Assembly (NCBI GenBank): GCA_003260075.1
Contig: QLIY01000113.1
Coordinates: 19,638-83,637 of the forward strand
From: Phallusia mammillata
Taxonomy: Eukaryota > Chordata > Ascidiacea > Phlebobranchia > Ascidiidae
Direction: 5' to 3'
Length of the DNA: 64,000 nucleotides
A program made the translations under genes and the position numbers. How positions within the stretch are numbered: the stretch's first letter is position 1; the number at the start of each line of letters is the position of its first letter. The notes beneath the pieces were generated by a model. The model was given only the letters and a program-made list of their open reading frames with translations, had not been told where the DNA came from and ran no database searches. This document shows, piece by piece, positions 1-11,084 of the stretch.

Positions 1-860
1 AAATCTTTGGTGGATTTGGATGAAACTTTCACAGATGGTAGATATGGTTATGTAGATGTGCCATCTCCTTCGTTTGAGTTAATAACCCCAGTATTTACCC
101 CGCTAGCCCCAAAATGTAAAACGTTTTTGCATGTTGCTGCACACCACAAACGAACAAATTCTGTGGAGTAACAGATAGTAAAGGTACCAGAGAATATGCT
201 GCTTGTGTTTCTGCATTACTTGGATGCGTTTTTGCACATGCCAGTCAGAGGGGGTGATAACAGCTTTATGATGTCAGATGTGTTAACAAATGTTGCTAAA
301 AACACCTCTAGTGGCCAGAAATTTAAACATTGGCCGATTTGGATAAAAATTTACACGACTTTTGATTGGGTCATTGTAATTTCATATTTTTTACTTTTGG
401 GTGTAAAACCTCATTAGTTGCCCCACTAACCCCCTAAAATGGGTGAGGTTTTTAAATGGTGTCGGAATTAGATGAAATTTTGACAGCTTGTAGAACTTGT
501 CATGTATAGGTGTCAATTGTTGTGTTTTACCCTGCAGCCCCAATATTTACCCCTCTAGCCCCCTAAAATTGGTGAATATTTTGAACAATGTCCGAATTGG
601 ATAAAATTTCAACAGTTTGTATAGTGTGCCGTTTATAGTTGTCTATTGTTTTGTTCAAACCTTTGATCCCAACATTTACCCCACTAGCCCCCAAAATGGG
701 TCAATTTTTTAAACAATGTCTGAATTGAATAAAATTTAGACAGCTTCTGGAGTGTGCCACTTATAGGTGTCGATTGTTGTTTTACCCTGTAGCACTATCA
801 TTTACCCCACTACCCCCTACAATCAGGTGCAATTTTCAATTAAAAGGAGCTGATTGTTGT
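1..860. repeat. Diverged tandem repeat, about 130-bp unit
   Basis: Several degenerate copies of a unit follow one another. Each has a 'tttaccccactagccccc' type core, then a stretch like 'caatgtctgaattg', 'gataaaattt', 'acagctt' and 'ataggtgtcgattgttgt'. Cores are visible near 90, 420, 550, 675 and 795. No open reading frame is supported. A related single copy lies near 15820-15980 in an intron of the NACHT-LRR gene, so this is a dispersed family that has also expanded in tandem. Confidence 0.7.
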
Positions 861-917
861 GTTTAGCCTTTTTTTCTCAGACAGAGAAAAACCTTGTATG
901 AATGGAATGAATATTCA

Positions 918-1099
918 TAACTATGAGAAAGTTTGTTGTTGTCAGATAAAACACAGTGACCGGTACCGAGCGTAAATAAATATGCTATTTGGATGAATGG
1001 AATGAAATTTGAATAGTTTGTAGTCCATACAGCATATTTATTTATGTTCAGTACCAGTCACTGTATTTTACCTTACAACAACAAACTTTCTCATAGTTA
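918..1099. mobile_element. Foldback / MITE-like inverted repeat
   Basis: The arms 918-986 and 1031-1099 are reverse complements over about 69 bases with a handful of mismatches. The left arm begins taactatgagaaagtttgtt and the right arm ends with its complement. The spacer is about 44 bases. No clear target duplication was found, so class is not assigned. A hairpin transcript or a small non-autonomous transposon are both possible. Confidence 0.7.
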
Positions 1100-4000
1100 T
1101 CTCTTGAAATGCATTATTTACAACTTTGCATGTGTGGGGACCCATGAGTTTCTGCCTGCAGAAACAACCAATGTTATAAAGACAGTAGATAATATGGGAC
1201 CCATTATAAAATAAGTGTAGGAAATATAGTAATGTTTTAAAGTAGGATATAATGTATATATATGCAATGGCAATATGTGCTAAGCCACCCTTCTAGTTTT
1301 TTATTCATAACTCAAAACATCACTAACAGACACAAAAAATACACAAAAACTAATCTGTTTAAAATTTCATTTGTTTTGTGTACATTTTTTGTGTATTTAA
1401 CCAATCTCTGTTTCATATAAATGATGAAGGTTTGTAAAAGCGGAATGTGATGGCTTTGTATTTTGTTGTTTAAAGAGATTGTCTGGTCATCGTTCCTAAT
1501 TAGTTAAATACTTGTTAGAGTGCTCTGGGATTTTTGTTGAACTTTGTTCCTACATTTTCACAGATCATCAGCTATACGATGACAATGTCTGTCCGCCCAT
1601 ACAATTTCCGCTGTTCAGTTTAGTGTTGGTCAACATTAATGAATAACAATGGTGAGTTTTTGAACAACTGATTAGTGAAAACAAAAAGATTTTTCGTAAG
1701 GATAAGTTAAAAAAAGAGTTTAGTTGTATGGAGTACTGCGAGATAATTTGACATCTTGATGCGTTTGTATGTTGAAAACATTAAGTTTACAGTAAGTTAT
1801 GCAAGATCTTGTTGGTTTCAATTAAAGTTGCAGACAGGCGCGTCTGGAAAAGTTATGTCGCTACCCAACAAGCACAGCTGCCGACTCGGCGAGCGAGGCC
1901 GTTGGAATACGACTTAAAACCTCGCAATCGTTTTGGCCAAAACCTCTTAGTTGATTGATTGAATGTGATCTTAGGTACGTTTTATGTTTTTTTTTTATAA
2001 TCCACTCATTCCCATGAGCTATGGGTTTACAGCAGGTGACAAACTGAATTTTAGTTGTTAAAACCTGTGAGCAATTATTGTGCAAACAGCGCATAAACAA
2101 GCTATAAATTAGTGACTCAATTTATCGCTGTCGAGCAAGCCACTTGATTGGTGGCAATTTGATGGGTGTTTACTTCGCTTGGTGAAAAAAAAACACACAG
2201 TAACACAATAGTACTAAAATAATCACTAAGCCGTTATAATGATTGCGTAAAGTTGGAGCGTTAGATAGTGCAAAACAGTGAATGGCACAATTGGTGGATC
2301 ATGACTGAGCACGCTGCAGCTACAGTGTAATATCTAGCAACTTGTTTTCTTCAGAACAAACACTGATCCGTTGATCTAATGTTACAAAACTTTTTACCCA
2401 CTTAAAGTATAAAATTGGAGTCGATTTGTTAACTTAAGGTCCAGTAAACGGACGAATATAGGTAATCTGGGCAAAAAGTTTGCACCATAAATTACCTACT
2501 TCTTTTTTCTTGTAGAAATATTTTGAACCACTTTAACGTGACGCCGTACGTGACGATTGACGCGGGTGAAGTATTTTGAAAAAGTCGATGTTTTGTTGTG
2601 GCGTTATCACGGTACTGAAGTTGAAAAACTGATTTGAATTAGTCAGTCTAAAAATAAGTCGCTATTTTATTTCATTCACTTGGCATAACTCGTTTTCTCG
2701 ATGCTATGCCACCGAAGGTTTAAAATTGTTTGCAATCAATACCGCGTTATGGTTTTCAAAGGTCCCCCCCCCCTACTGAAGTTGAAAAACTGATTTGAAT
2801 TAGTCAGTCTAAAAATAAGTCTATTTTATTTCATTCACTCGGCATAACTCGTTTTCTCGATGCTATGTCACCGAAGGTTTAAAATTGTTTGCAATCAATT
2901 CCGCGTTATGGTTTTCAAAGGTTGTTTTCAGTGAGAGGTTTTCTTACCTCACCCGCTTTTGTTATGGTTTGTTGCAAACAAAGCGACTTCTCACGCGATG
3001 GCTGGGCACGTTCGACGAAAATACCTTTCGACCGTCTAAAATTGCTTCTGTGGCTTGTGTTGTGCTGGAAAGAGTTGGAATAACAAAACCAACAAAGCTA
3101 ACCAAAATATTGTTTTTTTTCCAAAACGATGATTGATTAACTCTGTGGTCCAAGCGCACGTAGTTTTCAGCAAAGTTAAGGGTGATTTTTGATTTTCAGG
3201 GTTGCCCAAAGCAAAAATGTTGTTTATATGCGGAGACTTGCCGTTGCGATATTCAACAGCACCGCTCTGTACGCTACACGTATATTTTATATTTGTCTCT
3301 GCAGCGCAACCTGTGCGCTGGATTGCCGTCAAAAATGGTTTGTAAAATGATCCTGTTCAATGCAAAAACAACTGGAGCAATGTGGCCCTTTAGAAATAGT
3401 TATTGCACGTCAACTATGCAAGGGGTCACAACACTCTTACATTCCACTGTGTATAAAATAGATAGATGTATTGCCCCCCCCCCTTCAACAGCACCGCTCT
3501 GTACGCTACACGTATATTTTATATTTGTCTCCTGTGCGCTGGATTGCCGTTAAAACAATGGTTTGTAAAATGATCCTGTTCAATGCAAAAAAAAAAAAAC
3601 TGGAGCAATGTGGCCCTTTAGAAATAGTTATTGCACGTCAATTATGCAAGGGGTCACAACACTCTTACATTCCACTGTGTATAAGATAGATAGATGTATT
3701 ATATGCTTCACCAGACTTGTACCGAACACGAGCCCTTTTCATTCGACATTTGACAATGGACAAAAAGAGCAGTTTTGTAACAACTACTAAGTTGTACGTC
3801 TTTCACTTGTGTTAGTAATTAGTGGTTTATATCATTCCACACGTTAGTGGTATCACAACCAATTTTGTCGGGGCCGCATTTGTGCATAGTGCATTGTTGT
3901 AATACTTGGTAACGAGGATAACACTTATACTTGACATTTATAATTCTCAGACTTGGAATTTATATTAAAAATACAATTTTTGGCCATGTCTCAAAATTTG

Positions 4001-6316
4001 TGGAGCTTGCCAGGCCAAATGTATTTGCAAACAGAATTGGGTAATCAAAATGTAGTTACTTATTCAATGTTTACGATACAGTGTTTATGTTGTTTATGAC
4101 CGTGTATATACCAGCAACCGTATTTCCCTCAGTTTCAAGACCGTGTTTCATGTAGACTTTGGCATCTCGAACTTTGTCTATGATGATTTTTAAAAATATA
4201 ATTATTCTGTACCCCCCCCCCCAGTGTTTATGTTGTTTATGACCGTGTATATACCAGCAACCGTATTTCACTCAGTTTCAAGACCGTGTTTCATGTAGAC
4301 TTTGCATTATCGAACTTTGTCTATGATGATTTTTAAAAATACGAATATTCTGTAAAAAAATCAGTTTTAAACGGAATTTAAACTTTTACAGAATGAAATC
4401 TGGAAGCAACTATGATGGTACTTGACCATCACTTTCACTACACACTGATTGGTAGAAGGCTCCTGTAAACTTTATACTATGACTGAAATGTCATGACCCC
4501 CCCCCCTAAACTTTTACAGAATGAAATCTGGAAGCAACTATGATGGTACTTGACGATCACTTTCACTATACACTGATTGGCAGAAGGCTCCTGTAAAGTT
4601 TATACTATGACTGAAATGTCATGGCGCATCATAATAACGAATGAAGTGCCGCCTTTTTCACGTGGTTTGAAGCCAAGGTATTGTGTGGCTGTGCACTTGT
4701 TTTGCTCCGTCTTGTTCGTTGTTAGTTTTTTTTGTCCCGTTTATTTTATTTACAAATAGTAGCAGCTTGATTTTGTTTATGAGCAGGTTGACACTTGGAT
4801 GACTGATAAAAAGAAGTCAATTGCATCCAGCAGTTGGCGTTTGTTAAATCTTTAATAATAAGTGATAAAAAATATTTGTTAACTCACACCAACTCACAAA
4901 AAGTATACCGTACGAAGAATGAACAACCCCATTCAACCACACACCTGCTATGTTTTCCAGTTTCAAATGAAAATATTAATCTTACATAAATGCGCCATGG
5001 TTTTCCGGGAATTTTCCCTCGCCTGTTTTGTTACAGTTAGCTGCAAAACAATGCGACCTTTAGACCCCAGTTGGGACATGTACCCAGAAATATGCATTTC
5101 CTAAACAGTTTCATTAGAATTCTTTCGTATACTTGCTTATAAAGCTAATTATGTAAAATAACCATTAAGCTAACTATTTACAGGAATCTTTTTACCTATC
5201 TTCGCAAGATTACAACATGTTGGAATGATTCAAATGCAATTGCGGGTACCCCCCCCCCAAAGTATACCGTACGAAGAATGAACAACCCCATTCAACCACA
5301 CACCTGTTACGTTTCCCAGTTTCAAATGAAAATATTAATCTTACATAAATGCGCCATGGTTTGCCGGGAATTTTCCCTCGCCTGTTTTGTTACAGTTAGC
5401 TGCAAAACAACGCGACCTTTAGGCCCCAGTTGGGACATGTACCCAGAAATATGCATTTCTTAAACAGTTTCATTAGAATTCTTTCGTATACTGGCTTATA
5501 AAGCTAATTATTTAAAATAACCATTAAGTTAACCATTTACAGGAATCTTTTTACCTATTTTCGCAAGAATACAACATGTTGGAATGATTCAAATGCAATT
5601 GCGGGTATTTTTTTTATAACAGTCCCAGAAGACTTTAATTACAATTGTAAAATAACCATAAGCTCATGGCGAATTTGCGTAAGTCGCTTTTCTGTTCCAA
5701 AAGCCGTGTTGGGACTTGTAAGTCCTCGTGTGACATTTTGAAAGATATACATTTCGCTATGGAAAACGTTGTTGACCACTGATCCAATTAAGACCCCTGA
5801 TAGACCCCACGCGAAAACGCGGAAACGTTCTTCTTCCAAAAATCCGTCTGTTTGCAGACCACCATCTTGTCACTGACTTGACGACCACAAAAACTTTGCT
5901 CTGTTGGGTCAACCGGCGGCATACGACTCAAAATGAGCCCGAAAGCAAAGCACTCGAATGCTGACGCGCTGTGTTGTAGAGGTGAGGGAGGCAAAGTGTT
6001 TTCACACTCGGATATGTATGACGACAGGAGAAGGTGGGATGATCACAAGTACCAGTGATAAACTGCATAAAATTAATTTGGTACGACAAAATTTTAGTTT
6101 CAACCCATACTCTAAATAAAACCCGTAAAGATGAACATAAATTCATAACTGGGATCAGCCCTGAAACGTATATGGGCCTGACCTACTGTGATTTAAAACC
6201 CGTAAACTTACCAATTTTTATTAACATTATAAACACTGAACTGAATTGTGTATGGATTTCTATGGGTCCCCTTTCCTGAAGGGGACACATATTGTTTTTG
6301 TCCGTATTTTTTTCTG
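1100..6316. other. Gene-free stretch with duplicated contig ends
   Basis: No exon chain is supported on either strand. The interval is dominated by direct near-copies separated by C runs: 2613-2763/2774-2922, about 3252-3473/3484-3700, 4081-4211/4223-4360, 4380-4496/4507-4625 and about 4905-5248/5259-5610. A lone ACAATG followed by GTGAGT at 1648-1658 could be a start codon next to a splice donor, but nothing downstream supports it. Short open frames here are not conserved between the two copies. Confidence 0.6.
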
Positions 6317-6635
6317 TCTAACGCTGGTTTGTGAGACGCGTTTGGTGAACAAAGATCTCTTCAATTTTATTCTAATTTACAGAGATGTTAGTTAATAATC
6401 CAAATTTGGTCCTCCTGAATTTGACCCCGATTGACCCAGCGGTTCACCCACAGGCCCTCGAAACGTAAAATTTTTAACGCTGGTTTTTATTGCTCGTGTG
6501 GTAAGGAAGGAGTGCTTTAAATTTATTCAAATTTAGACATATGTTAGTTATCAATCTTAACTTGATCCTCTAGAAGTTTGACCCCGAATGACTCAGCGGT
6601 TCACCCACAGCCCCCGAAACGTAAATGTGTCTAAC
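6317..6635. repeat. Two-copy tandem duplication, about 160 bp each
   Basis: Copy 1 (about 6317-6473) and copy 2 (about 6474-6635) share the order 'taacgctggttt', 'tttattcaaattta', 'atgttagttat', 'gaccccgaatgac', 'agcggttcacccacag' and 'cgaaacgtaaa'. They differ at many positions, so this is an old genomic duplication. It differs from the contig-end duplicates, which have a homopolymer run between them and much less divergence. Confidence 0.75.
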
Positions 6636-7252
6636 ACTCGTTTGGCCTAGAAAGACACTGTAGGCAGAAGTACCAAGAGAATAACTCACTGGTTTACGAT
6701 AGCGGCGGGCTCAGCTTGACGTCGGACAGACGTTTTACGAGACGTCGTTTCAGTGATTAAAAATCTGCTGATGCTATGTCGTTTTATGAAGTTATCACCC
6801 AAATTTTTGGTTTTGGCGAAGGTTTTACACCTTAGACGTAATTTAAACCTAATAACCGTGCTTCGGTTTTGTATATGTCAAGCAAAACTTTGTTAATCAA
6901 AGTAAACATGAAAAAATGACCTTGACTTTTTTGCAAAATAAAGGTTTTTTTAAATACTCGTTGTCAGGTTGACCGCCGCATAATCACGGGTTACTTAAAG
7001 GTCAACTAGTAGGTATTACAAACACAGTTCAGAACTTTCTTTCGTCATAACGTAGCGTTTTTTTTTGACAATCAATTTAGGAGTTAATACTTAAGGCATG
7101 TATAAATTAGGCTTAACGGTATTGTTGAACACTAAAGACGGCGTGCTATTGAAAACAGAGTTAAAAGGTCAAACAGTCGTATGGCGTGTGCACCCTGAGA
7201 GGGGACTACAGGTCAATGGTACTCGTTTTGTGAAACAAAGTTAAATGAAAAA

Positions 7253-7284
<32 letters not shown>

Positions 7285-9367
7285 TCATCTAGTTAGTAAT
7301 AGGCTTGGCTTGATGAGTGAAAACCGACGTTTATTATTCTGCCGAAACCGAATGTTTCAAAAATAGCTGATTTTGGGGGGGGGGAATGTTTTTGTAATTA
7401 TATGACAATAATAGTGCAAAAAATACGAACATTTTTTTTTATTGCTGAGTTAATGCTTTCTAAAAATTTGTCCTTAAGAATCTAAAATTCACCGCAACAT
7501 TTGTTTACTGTAAATCCGCACAAACACGCGTGTGGGGCCCATTTGTTTTTGTTTACAAAAACAATCATATGTGTAGATCAAATAATGTGTAAATGTTAAA
7601 TTGGTAAATATCATGTAGAATATATAAAGTGGAAGTGTATCAGAAAGCCACTCATCTAGTTAGTAATAGGCTTGGCGAGGTGAGTGAAAACCAACGTTTA
7701 TTATTCTGCCGAAACCGAATGTTTCAAAAATAGCTGATTTTGGCTGAATAACTTCAACATTTTTCCACCAGATAACGAATTAAGTATGGCTTTGCTGAAA
7801 TAAAATAATTTACATCAATTCTAATATCCAGGGCAGCAGATTTTGTATTTGTTTTGCCGAGGGATCGAACCAGCGACGGAAATAGCTACAATGTTGCAGA
7901 TTGCATTAATATACATAAAAACGCGGTTTCGAATGTGGGTGAAGAACAACGAATTGTATCAGTTGTCCCCTTTCATTATTTGATGAACTAAAGAAACAAA
8001 ATAACATTTTCTCCAGGATCAAAGATATGCCCATTTCCTTCCGGACAGTTGAACGGCACTATATGTACGTACAAAAAAGCGAAAACCTACTGTACTGTTG
8101 TTGTGTAGGGTACTAGCAGTTGGATTAAAATTATTTTTTCAATGTGTAGTAATACTAAAGGTGAGAATGCATTCAACACCATTTTATATTTAAAGATGTT
8201 TGCGATTAGGTTTGTGAGGGGGGGGGGAGGACAGTTGAACGGCACTATATGTACGTACGAAAAAGCGAAAAACTACTGTACTGTTGTTGTGTAGGGTACA
8301 TAGCAGTTGGATTAAAATTATTTTTTCAATGTGTAGTAATGCTAAAGGTGAGAATCCATTCAACACCATTTTATATTTAAAGATGTTTGCGATTAGGTTT
8401 GTGACTCCTGGAAATCCTTATTCCAGGATTTTAGTCGTTTTTCTTGTCCCGATCATGAAATTATTCTTCCCAAAATCCCGTGATTGGATACGTGTATGTG
8501 ACAAATAACAAACAAATTGCATTTTAAACAGTCATACAGTGAGTCAGCATCCAGTCGTACTTTTGTGGTTTAACTTTTTGTTCATCTGCACGGCCTTTGT
8601 GCATTCTTCTGACCCTTGAAGGGATGACGCACAGAAACATATTACAATAAAAAAGAAGATGCTTGAGTTTAATCAAATACAACTACGATCAAACTGACTA
8701 TACCGAAAAACCAACAACATCCAATCATTTCTTTGGTTGTAACATTTTCCTCCTACATTATGAGTATTACTGCTGCCCTAACATGGGAATCCCAGTATGC
8801 TTGGTAGTTTCTTATGTGAAAGGCAACACTGTAATTTATAGTCTGACTTTTTTGCTTTAACGGAAAACTGTGGTTTGGTGTAGTCGCAGGTATCCACAGT
8901 TTGTGTTGAAAAGTGTGTTGAACTGCTGTACTTTCTTCGTTAGTGAAAAACTAAAACCTACGTTTATTGTTTACTTCTGCATACAGGTAAAGGTGTTTGA
9001 GTGTTATCATCTCATGCTGTTTGCAAACTTTTATCAGTGTGACATAACTGGTTAGGCCTTTTCTCGATTCCATGTTTTGTACATAACAACACGTTCCGCG
9101 TATTCTTAAAATATTTGCTCACATAAATGTCCACGTTTCATTGAACTAAAGCTAGTTTGTGTACCTTTATATATACGTTTACATTTGTTTTACATTTCAT
9201 GCAGGTGTTAGGGTTATGTGATACTGGGTAAAAGTAACGTTTTATTTATCCGGTTTAACGGCGATTACCTTAACATCAGAGACACTGATATTTTGTAACA
9301 AGCAAATCTAACGTTGCCGCATTCGCGTGACAATCACATCATCAAAACAATTTGGTTGTCCAAATAA
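6636..9367. other. Non-coding stretch upstream of the NACHT-LRR locus
   Basis: No gene is recognised. The stretch has a 31-base G run (7253-7283), 10-base G runs at 7375-7384 and 8218-8227, a misplaced short copy (7284-7374, repeated at 7651-7744) and a contig-end pair (8043-8217 / 8228-8406). Short open frames around 8284-9055 show no domain or splice logic. The promoter of the downstream gene should lie in the last few hundred bases, but no TATA or other clear signal was identified. Confidence 0.5.
7253..7283. other. G run of 31, probable former N gap
   Basis: Uninterrupted G. Unlike the 10-base runs it is not followed by a copy of its left flank, which fits a real sequence gap of estimated size. 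Confidence 0.7.
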
Positions 9368-11066
9368 ATGGGTAACAAAGCAGTAAAACCGAGTTTGGTT
9401 CATGGATCGGATGTTGATCCACCCCAAGCTATCTTCACCCAAGGGCCAGATGAGGATGAAGCCCAATTCAGCTTGAACCAAGGACCTGATGAAGCGGAAC
9501 CCCCAACCAGCACGTTAGAAGAATCCAGGGCTATGGTTCCCCAGTCAAGTTCAAACCACCCTTTTCCGGTTGATGTGCAAGGCAGGAACTTGATTGTCAA
9601 CTTGGTAAGATTTATCGCCGAGAAGTCGTCGATTTAAATTTGCTGCGGTCGGTGGTATTTCTGGTTTTCGGTCGAACGTAATTTGCATTTCATGACAAGT
9701 ATTATAGTCAAACTAGATTGCGGAAGGTTTCATCGCTAATTGCCTAGAATTATAAAATTATGGAAGTATTGGTATTTTGTTGTTGTTAAATAATACTTTA
9801 AATATCAGTAATATGCAAATGCAAACGTATTTTAAGAATCGAAGTAGCAACAGTAACATATTTTCCCTTATGGTGGACTGTGAACTATCTGAGTCAACTT
9901 TATACCTTTCAAAGAAGGTTGTATCTGCTCGTGTGGACAGAAATTAGGAAATTTAAAAAGATAAAATGAAGTGCACCCTCTTGTTGGTCTGTACTAGCTG
10001 GCGCCGATGACCACAGCCGTATTAAATCGACGGCTACCGAAGATGCGAATAGAATTCTTTAAAAAAGTTTGTATTCGTTTTGTAAACAACATTTTGCAGG
10101 CAAGCGAACAAGCACCTCAAATTGGAGATACAAACATCCACACAACTGGACCAATTTACAATGCTCCAGTTTATCAACAACAGATCACACAACATCTAAC
10201 AGTGCATCAGACCGACAATAAGCCCCACTGCTCATCTCAGTTGCCTGCTGTTTATACCATCTACGAAGAAACTTCACCCAAACTCCCTGGAACATGTCCC
10301 TCAGTTGGACAATCACACTACGGGTATCAATGGCCTTCTCCACATTCTCTTGCCGAGGAAACTTTTCCTAAATTCTTTGGAACATCTCACTCAGTTGGAC
10401 AATCACAGTACGGGTCTCAATGGCCTTCTCCACATTCTATTGCCGAGGAAACTTCACCCAAACTCCCTGGAACATGGGGGGGGGGCTCCCTCAGTTGGAC
10501 AATCACATTACAGGTATCAATGGCCTTCTCCACATTCTATTGCCGAGGAAAATTTTCCTAATCTCTTTGGAACATCTCCCTCAGTTGGACAATCACAGTA
10601 CGGGTCTCAATGGCCTACTCCATATTCTATTGTTGAGGAAACTTCACCCAAACTCCCTGGAACATCTCCCTTAGTCGAACAATTACACTACGAGTCTCAG
10701 TGGCCTACTCCATATTCTATTGTTGAGGAAACTTCACCCAAACTTCCAGCAATGTCTTCCTCACTCGAACACGCTCACTACGTTTCTCAGGGGCTTACTC
10801 CATATTCTATCGATGAAGAAACTTCACCAAAAGCCCTTGGAACATCTTTTTCCCCAGCAGAAAAGCAGACGTGTTCTGAAAATCGACCTTCAACATTATT
10901 GGACTACCAGTCTTCGCTAGCCCTAATGGCGTTGCTTAAAGAACGGGCAGAAGAAATGGTCAGTAAAGAATCGTCACTTGCAGATTTCGCCAAACGTGCA
11001 ATACCAACTGTCAACCTTGCCATAGTTAGCAAACCAGTGCAAATTGACGACGATTATCAGGAATAA
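9368..11066 (+). CDS. N-terminal part of NACHT-LRR locus: acidic exon plus 30-residue repeat exon
   Basis: Exon 1 is 9368-9604 (79 codons, phase 0, donor GTAAGA) and starts at the first ATG. It is acidic, with a QGPDE motif twice. Exon 2 starts at 10100 after TTTTGCAG and encodes tandem 30-residue units with the skeleton SVGQSQYGSQW, PSPHSIAEETSPKLPGT. A 10-base G run at 10476-10485 shifts the frame. Sequence left (10295-10475) and right (10486-10664) of it is one 180-bp block seen twice, so seven apparent units are probably five. After the repeats comes a helical segment (ALMALLKERAEEMVSK), then DDYQE and TAA at 11064-11066. The NACHT frame resumes 18 bases later in the same frame. I recognise no Death, CARD or pyrin domain. 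It may be the N-terminus of the NACHT protein split by a stop, or a separate upstream cistron. Confidence 0.7.
10476..10485. other. 10-base G run inside a coding exon (frameshift)
   Basis: Ten Gs interrupt the repeat exon and change the reading frame. The exon reads through up to the run in one frame and resumes immediately after it in another. The flanking 180-bp blocks are near-identical. This is best read as an unmerged contig overlap rather than a biological frameshift. Confidence 0.85.
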
Positions 11067-11084
11067 GGACATTTTCGCCGCACA

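Noticed and set aside
1-860. CRISPR-like or regulatory repeat array
   Set aside because: Units are long, degenerate and in a eukaryotic genome, and a dispersed copy exists in an intron.
4919-5463. Two matching 61-codon open frames (4919-5104 and 5278-5463)
   Set aside because: They are the two copies of one contig overlap; most differences change the amino acid, so there is no sign of coding constraint.
7860-7920. tRNA-like 'gggatcgaacc' on the minus strand
   Set aside because: The T-stem does not pair and no acceptor, D or anticodon arms are found.
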